Origin: Pinus tabuliformis | Taxonomy: Eukaryota; Streptophyta; Pinopsida; Pinales; Pinaceae | Reading direction: 5' to 3' | Assembly: GCA_031772625.1 (NCBI GenBank) | Contig: CM062814.1 | Coordinates: 826,964,757 to 827,028,756 of the forward strand | DNA: 64,000 bases | Shown here: positions 11,801 to 22,262 of the stretch, in pieces | Layout of the letters: each line of letters opens with the position of its first letter | Numbering within the stretch: position 1 is the first letter of the stretch | Notes under the pieces: generated by a model | The model's input: only the letters and a program-made list of their open reading frames with translations | What the model was told of the DNA's origin: nothing | Database searches by the model: none | Program-made: the position numbers and the translations under genes

Positions 11801-12138
11801 GATCTTCATCATCCCTAAATCGCCAATGATCCCCTTTAAGTATGTTATCTTGGTAGGGAATAGGTCTTGGTACTCGCAAGTAACTCAACGATCTTATCCA
11901 CCATGGCATCATCCCAGTAGTCGCCGAGCGTTGCATACTTTGGTTCAGCCTCCATACCAATGTTTACCTGCTTTGTTTTTACTGGCGTGGTAATGTCAGG
12001 GTCTTCAATCAATGGCCCTTGAACCTTGTGATAACCTTCAGTTTCTGGAATGTTAACTTTGCGTGGATCTTTGTCATCTTCTTCAATGTTTAGGTTGTAA
12101 CACTCTAGTGTACAGCTCAGCTGGGTTGCCCATTTAGG

Positions 12139-12640
12139 CTAAAGAACTCCCATTGGCTCGTAGGGTATTTTAAAGATAGCTCCTTTTACTTCTTGTAGCG
12201 CATCATCAACAGTATCCCACCAACGATCCTCAAACATGAAGGTTAACAGGAATCCTTCATGTAGGATATCCCATTCGTTCATGCCATGGTGAAGCTCCAT
12301 TTCTATATACCAATTCTTGGGTATAATATCTAGGGTGTGACAGAACAGGTGCACCCACTCAGGTTCGGGATCTTGCCCATAGACGTTTGTCCATTTTGCG
12401 AGGTGTGCATGTGGATCATCCCATCAGTCATACTTGTCTTTTAACCACATCTGAGGCTTCCCAAACCGCATGCACATCATCCTTTTGCATTCGCGCTAGT
12501 CCTCAAAACTCCTTTGGTGCATAACCCACCATATTGCGGGCGTAGCTCTCAGTACCCATTTTAGAGCATTGAAATGTTGTTGTTCTGGTACTTATCTTTC
12601 AAATTTTTTCAGGAAGTCATCCACCTCGCGCAACCTGTCA
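12139..12640 (-). pseudogene. A2 second capsid-like region between protease and RT (fossil)
   Basis: Minus-strand translation reads EVDDFLKKFER, then FNALKWVLRATPAIWWVMHQRSFED, then WVHLFCHTLDIIPKNWYIEMELHHGMNEWDILHEGFLLTFMFEDRW. The ALKW...ATPAxWW...H...F-DW pattern resembles the retrotransposon gag/capsid helices (size and W-rich spacing), yet it lies after the protease and before RT, while the element also has an ordinary gag near 14.4-15.2 kb. I do not recognise an established domain name for it. It could be a duplicated capsid or an unrelated linker domain. Confidence 0.45.
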
Positions 12641-12762
12641 TATGTAGGTAAATCTCTTACCTCTGTTGCTATGCAACGCAGTGACCTTGTCATCATGTTA
12701 CAATTGAGCGTGGTTACCTTGTGTAACCGGTTTTTCCATCATTCTATATTCTTGTTAGAATA

Positions 12763-13300
12763 TTATGTGCAGGAGCATTCGCCCTCCCACGAGATTCGAC
12801 CATCCGTGGTTGGATTCACCCAATATTGCTCTCGCATGGTTATCTTGTAGATATAGTCCATATCATCGTCACTATCATAGTCGCGCACTGGCTCTGTATA
12901 GCATGATCCTTTTGTAGGGTCTAAAGGTACCACTACGCATAGTGACTTTTTCTCAAAAATCATCTTGTGCTTCTTTATATTTATCACTACATTCATGTCA
13001 GTGGCCCAATATATTCCCAGTAGCGTGGGGTAGGGATTGTTGTCATCAACAATCTCTATCACTTCAAAATCTGCTAGCGCGCTTACTCCTTCAATATCTA
13101 CTATGATTCCCTGCAGTCTCCCCATAGGTAGGATCTTTTGTTGGTTTGTCATTCATAGTTGGATAGGAGACCATTGCAACGCAGGCCTACCCATGTGGTC
13201 CCATGTCTATTTTGGCAGGACGTTCACGTCCGATCCTAGATCCAGAATCACTTGGTCCATCTCGTATTCCTCGATTTGCGTGGTCAATCTCATCTTCCTT
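12763..13300 (-). pseudogene. A2 protease region (fossil)
   Basis: Minus-strand translation reads NQQKILPMGRLQGIIVDIEGVSALADFEVIEIVDDNNPYPTLLGIYWATDM, a retropepsin-like C-terminal half (flap region, then the LLG motif). The sequence just upstream (about 13200-13300) fits the active-site half. Downstream an acidic linker (YDSDDDMDYIYKI) leads to the capsid-like region. Fossil, broken. Confidence 0.65.
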
Positions 13301-13449
13301 CCTTTTCACGTCGTGTGCTTCTCGAGCTTCCGGACTACACGTGGTTCTCCTGGCGCGGTCCTAGCGCATCTAGTTATGAGTTATTGCAGCCCCTTTACAA
13401 CCTTGTTGTCACGCAGCAGCTTCATGCATGTTTCTAAGAACATAGTGAG

Positions 13450-15575
13450 CATTGATGGGTCGATTTATGGCTCTAGTCTGTCTTTACTTCCTAAAGTGGA
13501 GGCATCCGTGAAGCTCCTCTTAGCTTCCATGAAGGTCTCCTTAGTGCGCTCCAAATCAAATTCTGGTTCCTTTGTTGGAGCCTTGTGGACCCATGTACTT
13601 TCTTCAGGCTGCTTGCCCTTGTCAACCCCTATTGTAATACCACTCTGGAGCACAATATTTACATTAGGGTCTTCCTTGCATGGCTAAGACCCAATCATTT
13701 TTAGGTTCTGAGTCGGGGGAGGCTGGAGTGCTCCTTTATCATGCAACCTTGCTCTCAGTGTGGGATAGTCCTCCGTCTCATGATCAAACTGCATACAATA
13801 TAAGCATGATGGTCTCATTATATTTGTACAATCACGGGCATAATGCCCCAACCATCCACAATTGTAACATATCAGTTGTCCGCGACCTCTTCTTGGTCCC
13901 ATTCCACCTCATCTTCGTCCACGCCCCTGAAATCCGGTTCGCGCCATCCCTACGTTCTAGTCAAGGAGCCGTGTTTTGGCCTGAACTCTGTAGGTAGGAG
14001 TTCGATCCATCATCAGCTCATAACTTCTACAGGTGTGCTCATCATGTCTTACCGACCTATAGAAATTACAAAACAACTGCTGGGAATTTTGTGTATACTT
14101 CTGTAATAGATGGTAGTTATATGTAGAATGCTTTCCTCCTATCTGACAAATCATGCACCATAATGTAGGAACCACACTTGGTCCTACTTGTGCCTCTGGT
14201 CTTAATCGCATTGGTCCTCCTCCTGCGAGGTAATTCGCAAACACTGGGTAGTGGTCCTTATGGCCCTTACATTTTACGCACCATACCTCGTCGCGCACTT
14301 CTAGACAGGCCATCCTGTCTTGTTTCAAACTCTACATCTCAAGGCACAAGTTTTTCAATTGCGTGTGAATCTGTTGGACTCTCCTGTTAGAATCTTGTAT
14401 CAGAGTCTCGTGCAATCTCATCGTGACCTCCAAAGCCTCAGCCTGAGTGGTTAGCCTTTGTTACGACAACGCGTTCTATAGATGTGATGTTAACGATGCT
14501 ACAAACCATTCGTGGTGTTGCCCATCTGTTAATTTCATGTTCACTTTGCAAATTGTGCATTTTAGTCTTTGATCCAACTCCCACGGGGTTTCGCCTGGTA
14601 GCATTGTGATTTCCTTGAATCGAATGATCGACTGTGCCTTCAATTTTGGCCTGCTAAATTCGTTGTTTAGCGCAGCTTGGATATCCACTATCCCCGCATT
14701 TAGATTATCATTGGAATGCTTAATGTACTAGGTCAGTGCGCAATATTGCAAGAGCGCTGACCAACGTTGCCTTCTTTATATTGTCATTTGTGACACCCTG
14801 TGCTTCCCATAAAGCTTTTATCACAGACCAAAATTGGTTTAGATCTTCATTCCCTACTCCCTTGAACACTGGTAGCTTTATTGCACTAGCCATACTACTT
14901 CGTGGTTGTGGCGGAGGTGGGACGGGTGAATTCGGGGGTGAAGACGGTGAAACTAGTGGTGGTGTGGGTGGGGGTGGTATGCGAGGAATTCTCTGCTTTA
15001 TTAGATTGATCGCACTTCTTGGCAAGACCTTTGCGAGCTCTTCTGCACCTCCTCGTGGAGGTGAAATCAAGGGGCTAGTCTCTAGTTCTATGCTACCTTC
15101 ATTTCTATAGATTCTGCCACTTCGAATAGCCCCAAACATCAATTTATTCACATAACCCGCTTTTCACACAGTAGCATTTTAATCCAAGTGTTCAAAGATT
15201 TAACGTACTTACCTCGCAGTCCCTTGAGGATGCGTCATTCTTCGTCACTGTAGTTAACTGAAGTATATACCATGACTTCAGTGATGATTCCTCTTATGAT
15301 TCGATCGAGCTAGTGATCAACAATGCGCACAATCTAATCTTCCAATGCTTCCAGTCTGCACACCAATTTTGGAGTCCACACAATAGGTTTGTTGAGTTTA
15401 CACCTTCCTTGGCTATCTGCTAGCTTCGCAATCCACTCGTACAACTTACTAGGGAAAGATTCAAAGAAAATTTCATGTATCTCCGTACACAAGTAGCAAT
15501 CTAACCACTCTTCCTTTGAAAACCGTGGATTCCTGTTTTCTTGTGCAGTGAACTCGTGAATCTTTCTATCCAACC
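13450..15575 (-). pseudogene. A2 gag region with several zinc knuckles (fossil)
   Basis: In minus-strand order: a start region (about 15334-15575) with WLDCYLCTEIHEIF; a proline-rich stretch PPPPTPPLVSPSSPP; a capsid-like part (about 14476-15000; VFKGVGNEDLNQFWSVIKALWEAQ, PGETPWELDQRLK); then at least four cysteine-histidine clusters at about 13684-14328 (VWCVKCKGHKDH, CMICQIGGKH, FCNFYRSVRHDEHTC, ICYNCGWLGHYARDC with CLYCMQFDHETED). An arginine-glycine tract GRGRGQ precedes the last. A multi-knuckle gag suggests extended RNA binding. Most gag proteins have one or two knuckles. Fossil with many breaks. Confidence 0.75.
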
Positions 15576-15640
15576 ACTCTTCAATTCCTTTCTTTGTCGG
15601 ATTCTAGTGATACAATATCAGACATCTCTATGTAGATCCC

Positions 15641-15659
15641 GGTCCTGGCAATGGAACAA
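15641..15659 (-). other. A2 primer binding site, tRNA-Glu-like
   Basis: The minus strand reads TTGTTCCATTGCCAGGACC just inside the 5' LTR, matching the tRNA-Glu 3' end complement at 15 of 18 bases. The mismatched positions largely differ from those in A1. Confidence 0.65.
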
Positions 15660-15661
15660 TT

Positions 15662-16567
15662 TTTTGGCTTGTTGGGGCCTAACCCAGGTTGAAAGTTAAT
15701 TAGCTAAACAAACCCCTATACAACTGGCCCTTTCGGCAATAGTCCATAGAGCGCGGACTGAGGTCTCACCCAAAGTAGTATGGGAGGGTGCTAGAACTAG
15801 GTTTCCGCACCCTTGAGATGTTTGAGAGGTTCGACTAGTCCTTTGTTTGTTCTTGCACACAAGTGGATTCACGCACCTTCCATTCCTGATACCCTGCCTT
15901 CGCACAACCCTAACTAGGGGTTGTGCCATGATCTTTGCTATTACCCAAGATATTACTTATCTTCTAGTGTTAATTAACTACCTTTGCCTACTTGAATGTC
16001 TTATAGTTAGCAATAAAAATCATTCATCAATACAAAGCATTCATACATGGTCGCGCAGTAAATAAATAGTGTATTTGCAAATTATATCCAATCATGTATT
16101 AAACCAGGAAAAGATACACAGAATTATAGCAAAACTTCTCTTTATTGATTCTTCCAACACTTACAGACTTGACCTGCCCTGCACACTCAGCTGCAGGGGT
16201 CTGCACACTCAGCTGCAGACTACTATGCCTCTGCACACTCAGCTATAGAGCCTTCTCCTACTCTATGACCCATAGACACACTTTACACTTCGACTCAATC
16301 ACTTAGACTTCTCATTCTTCTATTCCCATCATTATTAGTTATCTTTAACACTTAGAGCCTCATTCTATTTATACAGTCCCATGGTCTGCAGACCATGGGT
16401 AGGTCTATCCAGCTGATATTACATTACAAAACTAGGGTGGGCAACCCTGTGAATCTGTTATGACTTTGCACTCCGCACCCGCAATTCGCGGATATTTTAC
16501 AAAAGACTAGCTCAAAACTTGGGATTTAAGCCCCAACACATGCCTTGGAGGGATTCCATGCCCAACA
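15662..16567 (-). repeat. A2 5' LTR (906 bp)
   Basis: It has the same length as the 3' LTR and aligns without gaps. The ends are TTTTGGCTTGTTGGGG and CATGCCCAACA on the plus strand. It keeps the TATA box (about 16367-16374) and the perfect 22-bp palindrome at 16378-16399. It is followed by GGTGA, the right target-site copy. Confidence 0.87.
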
Positions 16568-16572
16568 GGTGA
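16568..16572. repeat. Target site duplication of A2, right copy (GGTGA)
   Basis: Pairs with GGCGA at 8011-8015. Confidence 0.65.
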
Positions 16573-18770
16573 ACTTTTGACAAATTTGGAAACTTAGTCC
16601 CAATGAGGGCACTCCTTAGTGTAATAAGCTTCCTCACAAATCAAGCAAGGATATCAAGGTTTCCTCTTTTCATCAGATGGTTCATTCTTGGTTGATTTCT
16701 CCTTAGAGCAGTTGTCTTGTTTAGTTTTACCTTTTCCCTTTTTCTTATTTCCGGATGACTTACCCTTGCCAGTAGATGAATCTACGACATTGATTTCAGA
16801 AATAATTCCGGGAGAAGGATCTTCGTCAGGTGAATCAGATAGAGCTGAAACTTGAACATTCTTAGAATTTTTATTTTTGTGATTTGTCTTCTACCTCACA
16901 TAATCAATCATGCCATCTGCGGCATGTGATCCTGGAGGAGGTGGATTATTTTTTGTAGATCGGGGTAAATCTAGGATCTTTTCATACAAAGTACCAGATT
17001 GAGTATAAACAAGATCGAGATATTGAGCGTGGGAAATTACCTGCTCTTTAGTTATAACAACCCCTTTGGACACATCTTCAGTTATTACTGGTAAAAGTGA
17101 TTTTATAAACCTTTCGGCCAGAATCTGGTCTGGAATGTAAACTTTAGCTAGGTGACATCTTCGTCTCCATTCATGAATGTGATCTGAGATATGGGTAGAA
17201 GTTGACTACTTTAAAGAAGTAAAAAGTTAAGCTCCATTGTCATACCGAACGGGTAACTAAAAATGCGTCAAAAAGGCTGTAGCAAGGGCATTGAACATGT
17301 TGAAAGAAGTGCAAGGTAATTATACATACCATTTGGCTGCCGAACTGATTAGGGTTCATTGGGAAAGTCGTAATCTAAGAGAATCATCATTTAACAAGTT
17401 GGACGTGCACCAAAGATGGTAGGCCATGACATGGTTGGACGGATTTTCACCTGAATTACCTTTAAAAATAGGAATGTCATTAGGAAACTTAGTAGGAATA
17501 ATCGACCAATAGGGTAAATAAAGAAGTGGATCATTAGTTAACCGAGAGAGGTGAGGCAAATCCAACGTTAATGAAAGACAACAGGCAATTGGGGTCTTGC
17601 GATGGATATTTATAACCCTGAGGGGCGACTCCCGTAGTAGGAGGAGGATATCCAAGATATCCTAGGATAGCCTGAGTAGTTGGAATTTTCATACCTCCTG
17701 GGTATCCAGGATGAACCAAACCATATTGCAGTTGAATAGGTTTTTGAAACGTATGACATGGGTAGGGTAGATTCTTGAAGGCGAGATTTTGACCCATTTT
17801 ACCTTGAAAAAACTGTGCCTGAAAGGGTTGGCTTTGCAAGGGTTGACCTTGGAGAAATTGAGTTTGAAAAGGTGTAGCTTGAAGAAACTGACTCTGGGAT
17901 AAACCTTGGAAAGACAGCCCTTGAAAACGTACTTGCATATATGGAACACTAGATTGAACAACAAGTATTTGAGGTGTTGATGGAATCGTAGGAATGGATT
18001 GAACAACAAATGCCTAAGTTAAACACTGAACAAGAGGTTGCATAGTAACCTGTGATGTAAGTGGGGCAGTTATTTGCAATAGTCCTGGAATGGGATTCCT
18101 AGGTGAACTTGAACCTGGGTTTTGAACAGATGTTTCCATAGCAGACTACCCTATGGTTCGATGGGTACTTTGAGCGGACTACTGAAGCGATTACTGGGTA
18201 GGTGTTGATGAGGTAGCTTGGATGGTTGGTTGGACTTGAGAAGACATACCTTGAAAAGGGAGTTTCTACATAGGTTGTCCAAGATGTTGGCCATGTTGAT
18301 ACAAAGGCACTTGAGAAGCAACATGAATTGGTTGTTGAGAAGGGTTCCATATTGTATTCAATCTAGGGTAAGGCATTCCATAGGGGGGTTGAGGCATAAC
18401 AGGTTGACCAAAACCGGTTTGAGGCATTTGATCATAGTTAAAGTAGTTTTCGGTGGTGGGTTGCCCCCCAGCTATAGGGTAAGGTCCACCAAAAGGCTTT
18501 CCTCTAGGTGGAGGATACGATGGTTTCCCCCCAGGTGGATAATCACCACCTATTGGGTTAGCTCATGGATTACCAACATTACCAGAAATCATATTAATGG
18601 CTTGTTCAGATGACAAACCTTCATTGGTAGGGTTAATTACACTAGTCAACATGTTTGAATATGAGTTCGAGGAAGAATCTCCTAAATAAGTTCATGCGAG
18701 GGAGTGATATCCAGGTGCTAAAAAACCACCATACAATGTGGACTCCATAGAAGTGGAATACATGGATGTA
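16573..18770 (-). pseudogene. B gag region, main part (fossil)
   Basis: Minus-strand translation contains KFPNDIPIFKGNSGENPSNHVMAYHLWCTSNLLNDDSLRLRLSQ (about 17356-17520), the typical capsid start of a Tat-like gag (FHGNPGEDP-x-H). Downstream are KGVVITKEQVISHAQYLDLVYTQ (about 16950-17073) and a lysine-rich tail. Upstream is a long glutamine/phenylalanine-rich repeat region (about 17534-18010, units like FQ-Q-F-LQ-Q), unusual low-complexity sequence. The N-terminal end continues on the far side of C (30850-31539). Fossil with many breaks. Confidence 0.65.
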
Positions 18771-18775
18771 TCTGT
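18771..18775. repeat. Target site duplication of C, left copy (TCTGT)
   Basis: Identical to the five bases directly after the 3' LTR at 30843-30847. Confidence 0.9.
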
Positions 18776-18960
18776 TGTAGAGCCTCTACTTTACACTTGA
18801 TTATCCACCATTACCTACAGTTTTCCCTCATTCATCTCTCACTTTTGCCTCATTTTCCTTGCAAACCAACCCAGATCATTACATTATATGACTTTAAGCA
18901 TGATTAAGGAATTTTGCTAATGTGTGACTATTTTGTTTAGATTTTGACATATTTACAGAC

Positions 18961-19028
18961 ATTCCGCAGCCATCTGCTGATTCCGCAGCCATCTGCTGAT
19001 TCCGCAGCCATCTGATGATCCCGCAGCC
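18961..19028. repeat. 19-bp tandem repeats in the C LTR (about 3.5 copies)
   Basis: The unit ATTCCGCAGCCATCTGCTG recurs with CCGCAG at 18964, 18983, 19002 and 19021. The same array is in the 3' LTR (about 29632-29697), and a related array with the same 19-bp spacing lies inside the element at 26918-26975. Confidence 0.9.
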
Positions 19029-19412
19029 TTTTTGTTAATCTCAAGGTTCCACGTGTCATTTTTCCAAATGAGCCACATGGGCACTTAGGAATCAAGGTGC
19101 TCGAGGTTCCTGTGCTATTTGTTCAGCCATCCACGTCATCTGTACCTCCGGTCAATGAGGGTCAAGTTACGGTCAACAAAGGCAGCTTAACGGTGATGCG
19201 TAAGCTGTTGGGTCACGTCAATTCAAACAGTGACTTGTCCGTGTTACGCGGGTTGTGGGGGACATAATCCAACTCTGGATTCAATGCCCATAACGACCAG
19301 AACCTCTAGCTCATCCACGCAGGCTTATGACGTGTTATTGAACCTTAATTACGCATGACAGTTAGTTTATTTTTCAGTTTTAGCTGTACGCATTAGGCCA
19401 TCTTTCAGATGC

Positions 19413-19420
19413 CTATAAAA
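19413..19420 (+). promoter_or_regulatory. C LTR TATA box
   Basis: CTATAAAA within GATGCCTATAAAAACTTGCG is a good plant TATA context. It would place the transcript start near 19445, with the 129-bp repeats then falling in the transcribed part of the LTR. Confidence 0.6.
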
Positions 19421-19989
19421 ACTTGCGTCTGCGTACGCTTATGTTACTTTTTAGTTGCTGTGTTTTATGAACTCGTTATCATTTTAGTGCATTCCAAAAC
19501 TCTGTTTTAATAGTGCTGTTCTAGCACTCTTGACTGTAATTTTCTGCACATGGAGTAATAGAAGCAGTGCTGTTCTGAAGTTTTCAATACCTTGAGTCTT
19601 CTTTGGGTTATATGAATGGAGGCCCCCTTTTCATGTTAGCCTTGTATAGTATTTTATGTTCAGCATTTCCTTATTTCCATTCAGCATTTCCTTTTCTTGA
19701 CACATGTATAGCGTAATTTACTTTCATGTTATTTCATTTCCAGCCTTTATTTTAAGCTGATCAGCATTGTTCTTTTGCAGGTTTTTAACCCGGGATTGCT
19801 TGTGTGTTTGTGTATTTGCTTTATATCTAGTGGTAGTTTCAGTTGACAGATTCAAAGTTGCTGCCTTTACTTTATTTTCATAGCTGATTTTTAGTTTTAT
19901 TTCTCAAATCTGTCTGCTAATGGTCTTTTTATTATAAATTGTCTATCTTTTAGAGATCAGAATACTAATAACTTGCAGCTGGATTTGGG

Positions 19990-20250
19990 TACTTTTTAGA
20001 CTAATCTTCAACTACTTTCTAATCGTGCTTTACACAGTACTATGTGTTAGAGGCAGAGAGTTAGAAAGAGCAAAACATTATAACTAGTCTTTAAAGTAGA
20101 TTTTTCTCATTTTTTTATCATTTCTTAGACTTATCTTTAGCTACTTCCTAATCGTGTCTTACACAGTACTATGTGTTAGAGGCAGAGAGTTAGGAAGAGA
20201 TAAACGTTATCATTGGTCTTTTAAGTGATTTTCTTACCTTTTATTTGCAG
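19990..20250. repeat. Pair of 129-bp direct repeats in the C 5' LTR
   Basis: Two diverged copies start at TTAGACTAATCTT (19996) and TTAGACTTATCTT (20125). Each contains ACACAGTACTATGTGT, an imperfect palindrome, flanked by CT(T)TCCTAA-like and TTAG(A/G)AAG arms that could fold into a stem. The pair is kept in the 3' LTR (about 30245-30500). Confidence 0.8.
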
Positions 20251-20595
20251 CAGCATGAATGGTGTCTAATGCCATTAGAAAGTGGTTCTTTGCTTTCAGT
20301 TCATTTTAATTTATTTATTTCCTTCAAGCTTTTCCTTTTCAGCAAGTAGTTAGAAACCACTAATCACACACCTTCACTCATCTAGAATTCACCTTACACA
20401 CACCATCACTCATCTGTTTATAAATACATCACTCCATCTTAGGAAGATAAATTAACCACAAACAACACCCCAAACGACAAAAATCCCTAAGAGGTTGCTT
20501 AAGTACATATAGTACACCTTCACTTCATCAGCTTATGAGCCCCGGGTTGACAATTAATGACATCAATTTAGGAACACTAAATTGACTAAACATTT

Positions 20596-20613
20596 TGGCG
20601 CCGTTGCCGGGGA
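20596..20613 (+). other. C primer binding site, tRNA-Asp
   Basis: TGGCGCCGTTGCCGGGGA, three bases after the LTR, is complementary over 18 bases to the 3' end of plant tRNA-Asp (recalled sequence). This primer is known for Athila-type and many other plant Gypsy elements. Confidence 0.88.
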
Positions 20614-20852
20614 AGTGAAATTAAGTAGCCATATTCTTAAAAAAAAAAACATAAAAATTTCAAGGAAAGAAGTTGATAACCTATCAAAGTATGCTCTCCT
20701 CTTGCACTACAAGGTGATCTGGAGGATCAGAAAAGAGAAAGTTATTGATTTAGTAGTTTCTTGAGTATGCTCTCTTCTTGCACCTAGAGTGAACTGGAAG
20801 ATCAGAAAAAGAACTATTAACTTGACTTGAAGAAAAATAATAAAAAAATGAC

Positions 20853-22229
20853 ATGCATAGAGCTAGAGATTCTAGAGGAAGGTTTTTAGCTAGAGCTCGA
20901 AGTTCAATTTTTACAAGTCCATCTGCTTCAAGGGATAGACAAGAGACACCCCCCTTATCTCCAACCGAAACTCCTAGTCCTAGAATTCCTGGAATTCAAG
21001 AGCCAAGAGTTGACTCTCCTACACCTTCTATTGAATTTGAACCAGGAAGAGACTCTTCTCTTTCTCCTACAGGAAGACCAATTGTAATTGAGGAATTGGA
21101 ATCATCTGAAGAAGAAGGAGAAATCTCTTCTCATTCACCTTTTGTAGAGGAACCAGAAGATTTAGAAATCCCTAGGAGAATCATCATGGCAGAGGAAGAA
21201 GGAGGTGGTAGAGGAGGAGGAGGAAACAACAATAACAATAATGGAGGAAGAGGTCCCCTTGGAGGAGGAAATAGAGATGGGGATAATTCATTTGGATTTC
21301 CCATTGTTAATGAGGATTCCCGAGCCACCATGAAAAACATATCACCATCTGTCCTCCCTAACTTCCATGGGTTAAGGACTGAGGACCCTGAAACATTCTT
21401 ATTTGAGTTTGAAGTGGTATGTCGAACTTATGACTACCTGGATGACTCTCAGAAACTCAAATTGTTCCCTTCAACACTGAAGGATCAAGCCTTGAAATGG
21501 TTCATGGGGTTACTCACTCAATCCATTAGGACTTGGGATGAAATGAAACAGACATTTTTGGATAGGTATTTGGACTATTGTATGCCTACTAATCACAAGG
21601 ACGAGGTTTTTAAAATGATACAAAAAGAAGATGAGAGCTTAGAAGATTTACTTGAAAGATTTCAATATAACTTGAAAAGAGCAAAGATGAGTACCTTGGA
21701 TGAAGAGACCTTAAAAGCCCTCTTATTAAAAGCCATTAGGGATGAATGGATAGACATCTTAAACATGATGGGGAAAGGGGATATTTCTCAACTTTCACTC
21801 AATGATATAGCAGAACTCTGTATCCATCTCTCAAGGGGCAAATAAAAAACTCAAAAAGGGCCTAGAGATCCTTCTCTCCTTAGGGCAAATAAATCTGCAA
21901 CAGGATCAGTGAGTAGGGCTGAAATCGGCAGTATGCTTGATGAATTTAAAACTGACATCTTAGGGAGCCTTATTGAACAACTAGATACCCTTAAGATTCA
22001 CAATAAACAAAAAGCAGAAGCTGAGGCTTTGGCTATCTTTTGCCTGAAATGCAGAAAGAAACATGCTTTAAGGGAATGTCCCTTAGATGCACACGTTGTA
22101 GAAACATGTGTAATTTGCTCAGAAACTCATGAGACCAAGGATTGTCCTTCAATTCCTGGCCTCAAAGCAGTCTTTCAAGAGGATCCAGATACACTTGAAT
22201 CTCTCTGTTTTATTGCAAGGAGACCTTAG
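20853..22229 (+). CDS. C gag-like coding region
   Basis: It encodes the particle protein. The N-terminus is basic (HRARDSRGRFLARARSS), followed by a proline/serine- and glutamate-rich stretch and a glycine/asparagine run (GGGRGGGGNNNNNNGG). The capsid part starts near residue 160: VLPNFHGLRTEDPETFLFEFEVVCRTY, LKLFPSTLKDQALKWFMGL, WDEMKQTFLDRYLDYCMP and KDEVFKMIQKEDESLEDLLERFQYNLKRA. Near the end are two cysteine-histidine boxes, CLKCRKKHALREC and CVICSETHETKDC, both C-x2-C-x3-H-x4-C, one residue shorter than the classical knuckle. The ATG is the first in the leader, 240 bases after the primer site. Gag and pol lie in the same reading phase. The region is nearly whole. Confidence 0.85.
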
Positions 22230-22262
22230 CAAGGACAACAGAATCAAGGGTTTAACAACTCT

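Larger units (their letters stand above)
8016..16567 (-). mobile_element. A2: Ty3/Gypsy element with both LTRs, inserted in B (8552 bp)
   Basis: Both LTRs are 906 bp and flank an interior that reads, on the minus strand, gag with several zinc knuckles, protease, a second capsid-like stretch, RT, RNase H and integrase. The 5-bp target duplication GGCGA/GGTGA and the fit of B sequence on both sides show insertion into B. In the first 400 bp I count about 60 LTR differences, so overall divergence is well above 10% and the copy is old. It is structurally whole from LTR to LTR, but its coding parts carry many breaks. No chromodomain is seen, so it is probably a non-chromovirus Gypsy lineage. Confidence 0.88.
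18776..20592 (+). repeat. C 5' LTR (1817 bp)
   Basis: It starts TGTAGAGCCTCT and ends TTGACTAAACA. It contains 19-bp tandem repeats (18961-19028), a TATA box (19413-19420) and a pair of 129-bp direct repeats (about 19990-20250). The end is fixed by the primer site three bases later and by the matching 3' LTR. Confidence 0.93.

Noticed and set aside
13037-13687. 216-codon plus-strand open frame
   Set aside because: It overlaps the protease/gag region of A2 on the opposite strand and shows no domain; the minus strand has clear motifs.
18961-19028. CRISPR-like short repeats
   Set aside because: Units are directly adjacent with no unique spacers, lie in an LTR and recur in its partner. A tandem repeat in a plant element.
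19355-19780. Length difference of the C LTRs explained as a spliced intron
   Set aside because: The stretch includes the TATA box upstream of the likely transcript start, and its edges do not give a GT-AG pair. Splicing does not explain it.
20596-20613. tRNA gene fragment (TGGCGCCGTTGCCGGGGA)
   Set aside because: Only the 3' end complement is present, three bases from an LTR. It is a primer binding site, as at 46592-46609.
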